The position numbers and the translations under genes were made by a program. Under the pieces are notes generated by a model. It did not search any database. It worked only from the letters and a program-made list of their open reading frames with translations, and was not told where the DNA came from. Shown here piece after piece: positions 1 through 7,341 of a DNA stretch of 58,928 bases. How positions within the stretch are numbered: the first letter of the stretch is position 1; every line of letters begins with the position of its first letter. This DNA is from Eubacterium sp. (lineage in GTDB: Bacteria > Bacillota > Clostridia > Lachnospirales > Lachnospiraceae), in NCBI GenBank assembly GCA_024690665.1, contig JAILOU010000013.1, positions 1 through 58,928 on the forward strand, read 5' to 3'.

Positions 1-597
1 GAAGAAGAAGAAACGCAAGAAGCGCAAGAAGAAACTTCTGAGGAATCACAGACAAAGCCAACAGCTGATCCTACAACAGAAGCAGATGATGCAACGAGTA
101 CTTCTACGCAGGAACCGGAAGAAGAGACCGATGATGCAACAGAAGAGGAAGAAACACAGGAAAGCGAGAGTGAATCAAGCATCGAGACAGCATCTTTGGA
201 AGATGCACTTGGAATTGATGGATTGACCTTTAAGTATACAGGATACGAAGTAAAAAAATCAGTGGAAGAAGGTTCTTATTTTTCGACGGAGCCATCCTCG
301 ACAGACAAACGTTTTGTACAGGTTTCCTTTAAGGCAACAGCCAGCAAAAAGGTGAAATTAGACACTTTGTCTTTAAGTCCGAGATTTAGACTGACGATTA
401 ACGATTCTGTTACAGCGCTTTCGCAGGCAACATTGCTTGAATCGGATTTGTCCACTTTCTCCGGAACAATCAAAAGCGGAAAGAGCAAAAATCTAATTCT
501 TTTATTCGAAGTGAATAAGGCAGATGCGAAGTCAATTGAGTCACTTTATTTGACAGTAACGGTTGATGATGTTGCGAAAAAGGTAGAATTGGAGTAA
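1..597 (+). CDS. C-terminal part of a secreted/lipoprotein-like protein (5' end cut by window)
   Basis: The frame is open from base 1, so the gene starts left of the window. The visible part has about 65 residues of Glu/Thr/Ser/Asp-rich low-complexity linker. A compact beta-rich C-terminal domain of about 130 residues follows (GLTFKYTGYEV near its start, VTVDDVAKKVELE at its end). Alternating hydrophobic strands and position after a flexible acidic linker resemble DUF4352/DUF5067-type extracytoplasmic domains on Clostridia lipoproteins; this is pattern recognition, not a confirmed family. No signal peptide is visible because the N-terminus is missing. An internal ATG at 196 is not needed as a start. 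The function is unknown. Confidence 0.7.
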   Translation, partial: EEEETQEAQEETSEESQTKPTADPTTEADDATSTSTQEPEEETDDATEEEETQESESESSIETASLEDALGIDGLTFKYTGYEVKKSVEEGSYFSTEPSSTDKRFVQVSFKATASKKVKLDTLSLSPRFRLTINDSVTALSQATLLESDLSTFSGTIKSGKSKNLILLFEVNKADAKSIESLYLTVTVDDVAKKVELE

Positions 598-664
598 AAT
601 ATCCAAAAAAATGAGAAAAAAGACCTATTTTTTGCAAAAAAATAATTTCTTTTTTCAAATGTTG

Positions 665-673
665 TGCTATAAT
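665..673 (+). promoter_or_regulatory. Candidate extended -10 promoter for cheV
   Basis: TGCTATAAT gives a consensus -10 hexamer (668-673) with the TG extension three bases upstream. It lies about 40 bp before the cheV start and follows an A/T-rich stretch. No good -35 hexamer stands 16-18 bp upstream, which the extended -10 can compensate for. Confidence 0.55.
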
Positions 674-712
674 TTAACTAATTGTAGAGTATTTATCGGG
701 AGGAGAGCGCAA

Positions 713-1609
713 ATGGATACAAATATTCTTTTGGAGAACGGAACCAATGAGCTGGAGGTTCTCGAATTTACATTGGGAGATAATCATTACGGCATCAACG
801 TTGCGAAGATTCGTGAAATTTTAAAATACCAGCCGGTAACACCGATTCCGAATCCGCATCCAAGCGTGGAAGGGATTTTTATGCCGCGTGATACCATGAT
901 AACGGTCATTAATTTAAAGACTTCTTTAGGACTTGGAGATGATCCGTTTGAAGGTCTCTTTATTATTACGAACTTTAATAAATTGAATGTGGCATTCCAT
1001 GTGGATGAAGTGATTGGTATTCATCGTGTATCATGGGCGGATATTATTAAACCGGATCATTCGATTAATGCGAATGAGAAAGGTGTATCTACCGGTGTCA
1101 TTAAGATTGAAGAAAAGTTAATTGTAATTCTTGACTTTGAGAAGATTGTTACTGACATCTCGCCTGAAACAGGACTGAAGATGTCGGATATTGAACAGCT
1201 TGGCGATCGTGAGCGTAGTGATGTACCAATTGTATTGGCAGAGGATTCACCGATGCTTAGTAAGATGATTACTGATTGTCTTAAGAAAGCCGGATATACG
1301 AATCTGAATGTGAATGGTAATGGTAAGGAAGCATGGGATAAACTTGTGCAGTTTAAGCAAGATGGTACGATTGAGAAGAATGTCGCATGTATTATTACCG
1401 ATATCGAGATGCCGGTTATGGATGGACACAGACTTACAAAACTTGTTAAGAGTGATGATGATTTACAGTCTGTTCCGCTTGTTATCTTCTCATCATTGGT
1501 AAATGATGAAATGAGAAGAAAGGGAGAACAGCTTGGTGCGGATGCACAGCTTTCAAAACCGGAAATCGGTCAGCTTGTAGAAGCCATTGATAAGTTGGTA
1601 AAACTTTAA
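713..1609 (+). CDS. cheV: Chemotaxis protein CheV (CheW-like domain + receiver)
   Basis: This 298-residue protein couples receptors to CheA and can itself be phosphorylated. Residues about 10-160 are a CheW-like domain (LEFTLGDNHYGINVAKIREI). Residues about 170-298 are a response-regulator receiver with the acidic pair in VLAEDSP, phospho-acceptor Asp230 in TDIEMPVMDG and a conserved Lys in LSKPE. The start is ATG 713, preceded by GGGAGGAG at 700-707; the upstream in-frame extension to 611 lacks a ribosome site and is Phe/Lys-rich. The gene stands alone, about 23 kb from the main fla/che locus, between a candidate extended -10 promoter and a strong terminator. In Bacillus, CheV acts in adaptation alongside methylation and CheC/CheD. 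Confidence 0.95.
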   Translation: MDTNILLENGTNELEVLEFTLGDNHYGINVAKIREILKYQPVTPIPNPHPSVEGIFMPRDTMITVINLKTSLGLGDDPFEGLFIITNFNKLNVAFHVDEVIGIHRVSWADIIKPDHSINANEKGVSTGVIKIEEKLIVILDFEKIVTDISPETGLKMSDIEQLGDRERSDVPIVLAEDSPMLSKMITDCLKKAGYTNLNVNGNGKEAWDKLVQFKQDGTIEKNVACIITDIEMPVMDGHRLTKLVKSDDDLQSVPLVIFSSLVNDEMRRKGEQLGADAQLSKPEIGQLVEAIDKLVKL

Positions 1610-1635
1610 TAACAAGCATTAAGATTTGATTTTTC

Positions 1636-1670
1636 ATAGGACGTGATGATTGATGTCACGTCCTATTTTT
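1636..1670 (+). terminator. Rho-independent terminator after cheV
   Basis: A perfect 11-bp stem (1636-1646 with 1656-1666), a 9-nt loop and a T-run ending at 1670. It closes the cheV transcript just before the next gene. Confidence 0.9.
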
Positions 1671-1698
1671 GAGTAATAAGGAAATGGGAGGACATGTC

Positions 1699-3468
1699 GT
1701 GAGTCAGAACGAGGATTATTTAGACAGTCTATTGAATTCGGTGACTAGTTTTAAGGAGGAATTAGACCTTAAATCTGGATTAAATGACAAAAAAATAGCG
1801 AAAGAACTCGAAGATCTGACGGATATGAATCCGGAATTTGATCCGCTTATGGAAGAAGCGGAAGACGATGATTCTTTTTTGTCAGAGTTTGAAAAAGAAT
1901 TGTTAGAGGATGATGATCTATTTCCGAATCGTAAAGCAGAGTCTGAGTTTGTGCCAAATGAATTTTCGGATGCAGAGCAGGATAAGAGTTTTTTTGATGA
2001 CATTGATAATATGATGCCGTCAGATGCACTGAGCGAAGAAGCGGTATCCATGCCTGAAATTGAAGAAGTGAATCAGCGAAACACGGCAAGAGCAGAATCT
2101 GTTCCGGAACCGGTAGTAATTGCAGCTGATGAGGAAGAAACTTCTGAAGAAGAGATGCCACAAGAAGTACAAGAGGAGACGGCTGCGGCTGTTGAACCAG
2201 AAGTTGACATGGAACCTCAGGCTGATGACGCGGACGAAGGAACGCAGATTGAACTTCCGGAAGGTATGGTTATGCCGGAAGATATTGGCGATGGCACCCA
2301 GACAGAAGAAGCAGAAGGGGAAGATGAGCAGGAATTATTAGACTTGTTATCCGGACTTTCCGAAAATGAAGAGATCAGTGAACTTAGCGACCTGTTAAAG
2401 GCAGATGAAGAAGATATTCCGGTTGCGCCTGAAGAAAGTGAAGAAGAAGCGGTTGATGAAGATGCACCTGAGGGAGAAGCGAAAGAAGCAGCTGATTTGC
2501 TGAAACAGGAAGTAGAGGAAGCAAAGTCCGAGAAGAAAGCCTTAAAAAAGGAAAAGAAGGCAAAAGATAAAAAAAGTAAGAAAGAGAAAAAAGAAAAAAA
2601 GAAAAAAGAAAAATCTGAGGAATCCTTTTTTGATCGCCTAAAGCGTATATTATTTGGCGATGATGATGAGGAGGAAGAGGAAGAAGCGGTTGATATTCCG
2701 GAAGAACAGATGACAAATCTGTCGGATGAAAACCTTGAAATTCTAAAGCAGCTTGACGGTGAAGAAGGCAAAGAAGCCGAAGAAGATAAAAAAGGTAAGA
2801 AAGACAAAAAGAAGAAAAAAGAAAAGAAAGAAAAGAAGCCGAAGAAAGAAAAACCGCCAAAAGAGAAAAAACCGAAGGAAAAGAAACCAAAGAAGGAAAA
2901 GAAGCCAAGAGAAAAGCTTCCACCGGTTCCGAAGGGACCTTTGATTGCCGGGATTATTCTTGGAGTTTCTATATTTGCATTGGTTTATGTCTTTACAACT
3001 CTTACAGGAACTGAGAGAATTATGACTAAGGCAGAAAAAGATTTTTATGCTGCTGATTATATTTTGGCATTTGAAGATATTGAAGGTATGACGATTGCTG
3101 AAGATGATGAAGAAACGCAGAATCTTTATCGTAAGATTCAGCTTATGGCATTTATCTGTAAGCATCGCGACAATTTCTATCTGTTTGAAAAACAGGAACT
3201 ATATGAAGATGCACTTGATTCTTTGCTTAGAGGTGCTAAAATATATGATAAGTATGCAGATGAAGCGAATAATCTCGAGATAGGAGATTTGTATAATACG
3301 GTCGAGCAAGAGATTGAGCAAAGGCTTGAAGATACCTATCGCTTAGATAAAGATGCTGCAGCTGAAATCTATTCGATCACCGATCGACAAGAATATACAG
3401 ATAAGGTATATGAAGTAGTAGAAAATCTTGGTCTTGTTAGTAAATCGATTGAACAAGACAGTGAATAA
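1699..3468 (+). CDS. Highly charged single-pass membrane protein with Lys-rich blocks, unknown function
   Basis: A 589-residue protein I do not recognise. Order: an N-terminal helix-prone segment (DYLDSLLNSV), about 240 strongly acidic residues, a first Lys/Glu block (about 270-310), a short FFDRLKRILFG segment, an acidic run, and a second Lys-rich block (about 365-420). One transmembrane helix follows (about 425-445, IAGIILGVSIFALVYVF), then about 140 helical residues outside the membrane that look TPR-like (LEDALDSLL-type spacing: YEDALDSLLRGAKIYDKYA). I chose GTG 1699 because GGGAGG lies at 1685-1690; an upstream in-frame TTG at 1669 falls in the cheV terminator. The Lys blocks should lie on the cytoplasmic side near the membrane. 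The coding frame is intact despite the low complexity. It sits between two terminators, so it is probably monocistronic. Confidence 0.8.
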   Translation: MSQNEDYLDSLLNSVTSFKEELDLKSGLNDKKIAKELEDLTDMNPEFDPLMEEAEDDDSFLSEFEKELLEDDDLFPNRKAESEFVPNEFSDAEQDKSFFDDIDNMMPSDALSEEAVSMPEIEEVNQRNTARAESVPEPVVIAADEEETSEEEMPQEVQEETAAAVEPEVDMEPQADDADEGTQIELPEGMVMPEDIGDGTQTEEAEGEDEQELLDLLSGLSENEEISELSDLLKADEEDIPVAPEESEEEAVDEDAPEGEAKEAADLLKQEVEEAKSEKKALKKEKKAKDKKSKKEKKEKKKKEKSEESFFDRLKRILFGDDDEEEEEEAVDIPEEQMTNLSDENLEILKQLDGEEGKEAEEDKKGKKDKKKKKEKKEKKPKKEKPPKEKKPKEKKPKKEKKPREKLPPVPKGPLIAGIILGVSIFALVYVFTTLTGTERIMTKAEKDFYAADYILAFEDIEGMTIAEDDEETQNLYRKIQLMAFICKHRDNFYLFEKQELYEDALDSLLRGAKIYDKYADEANNLEIGDLYNTVEQEIEQRLEDTYRLDKDAAAEIYSITDRQEYTDKVYEVVENLGLVSKSIEQDSE

Positions 3469-3473
3469 TTAAG

Positions 3474-3520
3474 AAAAGTCCGATACAATGATGTATGTTA
3501 TGTCGTGTATTGGACTTTTT
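3474..3520 (+). terminator. Rho-independent terminator before hisH
   Basis: A 14-bp stem with one G-T pair (3474-3487 with 3506-3519) and a terminal T-run. It follows the stop of the charged membrane protein by six bases. Confidence 0.85.
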
Positions 3521-3545
3521 CTAAGAAATGAAGAGGTAACGAAGT

Positions 3546-4151
3546 ATGATTGCTATCATTGATTATGATGCAGGGAACATTAGAAGTGTAGAAAAGGCAC
3601 TGGCATATATTGGAGAAGAAACGATTCTTACGCGAGATGCCGGTGAGATTTTAGCGGCTGATCACGTGATCTTGCCGGGCGTTGGTTCATTTGGAACTGC
3701 TATGGATCAGATAAAAAAATTTGAACTGGATAAGGTGATTGATGAAGTTGTGCACAAACAAACACCTTTTTTAGGAATCTGCCTGGGACTTCAGCTATTG
3801 TTTGAAGGCAGTGATGAAAGTGCAGGAGTGGAAGGACTTGGTCTTTTACAGGGAGAAATCACAAGAATTCCGGAAGGGGAAGGATTTAAGATTCCGCATA
3901 TTGGATGGAACAGTCTTGAACTGCTTCATGATGGAAGATTGTTTCAAAATCTGGATGCACAGTCTTATGTATACTTTGTACATTCGTATTATTTGAAGGC
4001 GAAAGAGGAAAGTATAGTAAAGGCCAGAACAAATTATCATGTGCAAATCGATGCTTCTGTTGAACAGGGCAATATCTTTGCATGCCAGTTCCACCCGGAG
4101 AAAAGCAGTAGCGTTGGACTTCAGATTTTGAAAAATTTTGCAAACATTTAA
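3546..4151 (+). CDS. hisH: Imidazole glycerol phosphate synthase, glutaminase subunit HisH
   Basis: A class I glutamine amidotransferase of 201 residues, the usual length. It hydrolyses glutamine and channels ammonia to HisF in histidine biosynthesis. The catalytic triad is visible: Cys79 in GICLGLQ, and His183 and Glu185 in QFHPEKS. The oxyanion region PGVGSFG is at about 44-50. The start is ATG 3546 after GAGGTAAC. HisF follows 15 bp downstream, so the two subunits are co-expressed. No other his gene is in this window. Confidence 0.97.
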   Translation: MIAIIDYDAGNIRSVEKALAYIGEETILTRDAGEILAADHVILPGVGSFGTAMDQIKKFELDKVIDEVVHKQTPFLGICLGLQLLFEGSDESAGVEGLGLLQGEITRIPEGEGFKIPHIGWNSLELLHDGRLFQNLDAQSYVYFVHSYYLKAKEESIVKARTNYHVQIDASVEQGNIFACQFHPEKSSSVGLQILKNFANI

Positions 4152-4166
4152 GAAAGGATAGATGAC

Positions 4167-4928
4167 ATGTTTACAAAAAGAATCATTCCTTGCCTGGATG
4201 TTAACAACGGAAGAGTTGTTAAGGGCGTTAACTTTGTGAATTTAATAGATGCCGGAGATCCGGTTGAGATTGCGGCCGCCTATGATAAGGCCGGAGCAGA
4301 TGAGGTTGTGTTTTTGGATATTACTGCCTCAAGCGATCACCGTGCGACGGTAACGGAGATGGTTGAGAAGGTTGCGCAGAAAGTGTTCATTCCGTTTACT
4401 GTTGGTGGCGGTATCAGAACAGTTGATGATTTTAAAGAAATATTGCGAGCCGGAGCCGACAAGGTATCTGTCAATTCTGCAGCGATTAATAATCCACAAT
4501 TGATTGCACAGGCAGCTGACAAGTTTGGAAGCCAATGTGTGGTTGTTGCAATTGATGCAAGAAGACGCGAAGATGGAAGCGGCTGGAATATCTATAAAAA
4601 TGGAGGCCGTATTGATACTGGAATTGATGCGCTTAAGTGGGCGGAAGAAGTTGACCGTCTTGGCGCCGGAGAGATTCTGCTTACCAGTATGGACTGTGAT
4701 GGCACAAAAGCCGGTTATGATATTGAACTGACAGCGAAGATTTCGGACCTTGTATCCGGACCTGTGATTGCTTCAGGAGGCGCCGGAACGATGGAACATT
4801 TTTATGATGCCCTGACAGAAGGAAAGGCAGATGCAGCGCTTGCTGCTTCACTCTTTCATTTTAAAGAAATGGAGATCGTTGATCTTAAAAAATACTTACA
4901 GGACAGAGGAGTTAGCGTAAGATTATAA
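4167..4928 (+). CDS. hisF: Imidazole glycerol phosphate synthase, cyclase subunit HisF
   Basis: A TIM-barrel protein of 253 residues that uses ammonia from HisH to convert PRFAR into imidazole glycerol phosphate and AICAR. Both catalytic aspartates are present: Asp11 ([12 protein letters not shown]) and Asp130 (VVVAIDARR). Phosphate-binding glycine loops are seen (VGGGIR, ASGGAG). AAGGATAG precedes ATG 4167. The Shine-Dalgarno of the next gene overlaps its TAA stop. Conserved active-site residues and normal length argue for true histidine biosynthesis rather than a surface-sugar amidotransferase paralogue. Confidence 0.97.
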   Translation: MFTKRIIPCLDVNNGRVVKGVNFVNLIDAGDPVEIAAAYDKAGADEVVFLDITASSDHRATVTEMVEKVAQKVFIPFTVGGGIRTVDDFKEILRAGADKVSVNSAAINNPQLIAQAADKFGSQCVVVAIDARRREDGSGWNIYKNGGRIDTGIDALKWAEEVDRLGAGEILLTSMDCDGTKAGYDIELTAKISDLVSGPVIASGGAGTMEHFYDALTEGKADAALAASLFHFKEMEIVDLKKYLQDRGVSVRL

Positions 4929-4939
4929 GGAGCAATAAG

Positions 4940-5650
4940 ATGGGAATGATCGATAATGACTGGCTTGAGGTAGTGAAGCCGGAATTGAAAAAGCCATATT
5001 ATCAAAGTTTATTTCAGTTTGTTAAACAGGAGTATTCTACGAGAATCATATATCCGCCGGCAGAGGATATCTTTAATGCATTTCATTTTACACCGCTTCA
5101 CAAGGTGAAGGTTTTGATATTGGGACAAGATCCGTATCATAATGAAAATCAGGCGCATGGGCTTTCCTTTTCGGTGAAACCCGGAAATGATATTCCGCCT
5201 TCTTTAAAGAATATATACAAAGAATTAGAAGATGATCTGGGATTATATATTCCGGACAACGGATATTTAAAAAAATGGGCGGATCAGGGCGTTTTGATGC
5301 TTAATACGGTATTAACAGTGCGCGCGCATGAAGCAAATTCTCATCAAAACCATGGCTGGGAACAATTTACAGATGCTATCATCTCGGCTGTTGACAAGCA
5401 AGATCGTCCGATTGTCTATCTGCTTTGGGGTGGACCGGCAAGGCGAAAAAAATCAATGTTACACAATCCGAAACACCTGATTTTGGAAGCACCACATCCA
5501 AGCCCGCTATCAGCATATCGAGGTTTCTTTGGATGCAAACATTTTAGTAAAACCAATGAGTTTTTAATGGCTAACGGCATTGAACCGATTGACTGGCAGA
5601 TTGATAATCTTGACATTTCTCCTAGTACAAAAGTACAAAAATTGTTGTAA
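4940..5650 (+). CDS. ung: Uracil-DNA glycosylase
   Basis: A family 1 uracil-DNA glycosylase of 236 residues that removes uracil from DNA in base excision repair. The water-activating motif GQDPYH is at 62-67 (catalytic Asp64). The uracil-specificity Asn is in the LNTVLTV segment, and the HPSPLS minor-groove loop is near residue 186. The ribosome site AAGGAG (4927-4932) overlaps the hisF stop, so it is translated from the hisHF transcript. Pairing with his genes is a positional peculiarity, not a functional link I can explain. Confidence 0.97.
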   Translation: MGMIDNDWLEVVKPELKKPYYQSLFQFVKQEYSTRIIYPPAEDIFNAFHFTPLHKVKVLILGQDPYHNENQAHGLSFSVKPGNDIPPSLKNIYKELEDDLGLYIPDNGYLKKWADQGVLMLNTVLTVRAHEANSHQNHGWEQFTDAIISAVDKQDRPIVYLLWGGPARRKKSMLHNPKHLILEAPHPSPLSAYRGFFGCKHFSKTNEFLMANGIEPIDWQIDNLDISPSTKVQKLL

Positions 5651-5673
5651 AGGGTAAAGAATGCGTTTATAAT
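5645..5673 (+). promoter_or_regulatory. Candidate sigma-A promoter for the FliD-C-like gene
   Basis: TTGTAA (5645-5650), a 17-bp spacer and TATAAT (5668-5673). The -35 overlaps the ung stop codon. It coincides with the sigma-D-type candidate listed separately, so one or the other may be real. Confidence 0.5.
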
Positions 5674-5682
5674 AGACGATAT
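5655..5682 (+). promoter_or_regulatory. Candidate sigma-D (sigma-28) promoter for the FliD-C-like gene
   Basis: TAAA (5655-5658), a 16-bp spacer and GACGATAT (5675-5682). The motility sigma consensus is TAAA, about 15 bp, GCCGATAA/T, so seven of eight -10 bases match. The product resembles part of a late flagellar protein and sigD is encoded in this window, which supports the call. Confidence 0.5.
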
Positions 5683-5763
5683 AGATAATGAGTTAATATT
5701 TTGATTTTTAAATCGACACGGATGTCGGATTATGAAATGACTATAATTCAAAGGAGTGATGTT

Positions 5764-6498
5764 ATGTCAATTTCAATTTCATCTTTATTCTCGAGCTTAT
5801 CGGGGTCTAGCTCGACAACGAATTATTTTGATTACAGTTCGCTTAGCGACTACAATATGATTCGTAACGGTACTTATTACAAGTTAATGAAATCGTATTA
5901 TGCACAGGAAGACTCTTCTAGCACTTCGGATAGTACATCTGATGATACTACCGAGACAAATGCGCTTACCCGTATGTATACAGACGCGACGGACCTAAAG
6001 AGTTCAGCCAAGGAATTGCTTAGCAGTGGTTCAGATTCTGTATTTAACAAGGTTGCAACGACAGACGAGGACGGTAATACGACTTATGATTATGATACCG
6101 ATGAGATCTATGAAGCTGTTAAAAGCTTTATTGATGATTACAATTCGGTTGTAGCAGAAGGGGACAATGTTTCAACAGATAGTGTAACTTCACCGGTGAT
6201 TTCCATGATTAAAACGACAAGTGTCAATTCATCGTTGCTTTCACAGCTTGGAATTACGATTGGAGATGATTATCAGCTGTCAATTGATGAAGAGACATTT
6301 AAGAATGCGGATATGTCAGTTGCCAAGTCTTTATTTAACGGGGCAGGCTCATATGCATATACGATTAGTTCTTATGCATCCTCAATTGCAACGAATGCAC
6401 TTAGTGCAACAGGCAGTTATACATCGTATACAAGCAGTGGAAGTTCTTATGTGAGTGCTTCTAGTGCACTTGGTTCAATCTTAGATACTTCAACGTAA
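5764..6498 (+). CDS. FliD C-terminal-domain-like flagellar protein (orphan)
   Basis: A 244-residue Ser/Thr/Tyr-rich protein. Residues about 115-215 resemble the FliD C-terminal cap region: a FIDDYNSVV helix, then LLSQLGITIGDDYQLSIDEE, then AKSLFNG and a helical run. Full FliD is roughly twice as long or more; here the N-terminal FliD domain is missing and replaced by a short unstructured Ser-rich N-terminus (MSISISSLFSSLSGSSS) like those of flagellar export substrates. There is no signal peptide and almost no Cys, which fits export through the flagellar type III system. The start is ATG 5764 after AAAGGAG (5750-5756); a longer in-frame reading from 5701 lacks a ribosome site. It is monocistronic, with its own promoter and a strong terminator. 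The exact role (cap accessory, filament or junction protein) is inference. Confidence 0.75.
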   Translation: MSISISSLFSSLSGSSSTTNYFDYSSLSDYNMIRNGTYYKLMKSYYAQEDSSSTSDSTSDDTTETNALTRMYTDATDLKSSAKELLSSGSDSVFNKVATTDEDGNTTYDYDTDEIYEAVKSFIDDYNSVVAEGDNVSTDSVTSPVISMIKTTSVNSSLLSQLGITIGDDYQLSIDEETFKNADMSVAKSLFNGAGSYAYTISSYASSIATNALSATGSYTSYTSSGSSYVSASSALGSILDTST

Positions 6499-6509
6499 AT
6501 CATGTATGA

Positions 6510-6536
6510 GCCCTCGCCATGTGCGAGGGCTTTTTT
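6510..6536 (+). terminator. Rho-independent terminator after the FliD-C-like gene
   Basis: A perfect GC-rich 8-bp stem (6510-6517 with 6523-6530) followed by six T. Confidence 0.92.
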
Positions 6537-6570
6537 ATGCATAAAAGCAAGGAAAGTCATGGTCAATATG

Positions 6571-6599
6571 TTGTAAAAAAAACGAGGGAATGATAGAAT
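6571..6599 (+). promoter_or_regulatory. Promoter for the coiled-coil/pyrophosphatase/flavin reductase unit
   Basis: TTGTAA (6571-6576), a 17-bp spacer and TAGAAT (6594-6599) with a TG extension at 6591-6592. It directly follows the terminator at 6510-6536. Confidence 0.65.
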
Positions 6600-6635
6600 G
6601 TGAACAGAATATGAAACTCGCTTTGGGGGTAAACT

Positions 6636-7319
6636 ATGCTTGATTTTTTTACAAGAAGAAAACCGCGTGGTAAAACGTATAAAAGAATCAATAGAGGGAT
6701 AAAAGAAAGGACCGACAAGAAGATGGAGAGAGATGATGTTTTATTAAAGCAGATTGATGAGTTCAAGGAAAAAGCAAAGCAGTTACAAAGTCTTATCGAA
6801 TCGAAAGAAAGTAAAGTCATGGAGCTTCAGGATATTGTGGAAGAACGTGAGGGGAAAGCGAATGATTTAGATGAGATGATTGCACAAAAGCAGGTGAAAG
6901 CAGACGCTTTAACAGAAAACTTTGAAACTCAGATTCAAAAGGTTGTAGATCTGATTGAAGAGAAGATGCAGGAACTTGGTGAAAAGACCGAAGAAACCAT
7001 AGAGCATCTTGAAACGAAGACAGAACAGACGCTTAATCAGGCAACTGAGCAGATGTCATCTGTGACAGATAAAATGGAGTCTAACAAGCAGGATTTAAGT
7101 GACAAGATTCATACAGAGAACGTGAAATCTTATCGTAATATGCAGGTATGCATTGATGAGTTAAATGAAAAAATTGACGCTCTTTCAGAAAAAATCGAAA
7201 AGCAAAAGAATGGAAAAGGTCTTAGAATTACACTGTTGATTCTTGCAATTATCACCTTGGCAGGTGTTGTTGGAGTCTTGGTTCAGCAGTGTGGGATTAT
7301 GCTTATTCATTTTATGTAG
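6636..7319 (+). CDS. Coiled-coil protein with C-terminal membrane anchor, unknown function
   Basis: A 227-residue protein I cannot name. A short basic N-terminus (FFTRRKPRGKTYKR) is followed by about 165 residues of continuous heptad-like, Glu/Lys/Gln-rich coiled coil. A single hydrophobic segment at about 201-220 (LLILAIITLAGVVGVLV) ends the chain, so the bulk faces the cytoplasm in a tail-anchored layout. ATG 6636 has GGGGGT upstream (6624-6629); ATG 6723 (MERDDVLL) is a possible shorter start. It is the first gene of an operon with the pyrophosphatase 22 bp downstream. It may be a scaffold or membrane tether; no enzyme motif is visible. Confidence 0.75.
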   Translation: MLDFFTRRKPRGKTYKRINRGIKERTDKKMERDDVLLKQIDEFKEKAKQLQSLIESKESKVMELQDIVEEREGKANDLDEMIAQKQVKADALTENFETQIQKVVDLIEEKMQELGEKTEETIEHLETKTEQTLNQATEQMSSVTDKMESNKQDLSDKIHTENVKSYRNMQVCIDELNEKIDALSEKIEKQKNGKGLRITLLILAIITLAGVVGVLVQQCGIMLIHFM

Positions 7320-7341
7320 ATAAAAGAGGTGCAATATTAAC

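Noticed and set aside
2217..2807. Long minus-strand Ser/Phe-rich reading frame opposite the charged protein
   Set aside because: It mirrors the Glu/Lys codon repeats of the plus-strand gene; no ribosome site and extreme low complexity.
2520..2940. Frameshift or assembly error in the poly-Lys tract
   Set aside because: The frame stays open through both blocks into a clear TM helix and ordered C-terminal domain.
3546..4928. HisH/HisF as a surface-sugar amidotransferase pair
   Set aside because: All HisF catalytic residues are present and no polysaccharide genes are nearby.
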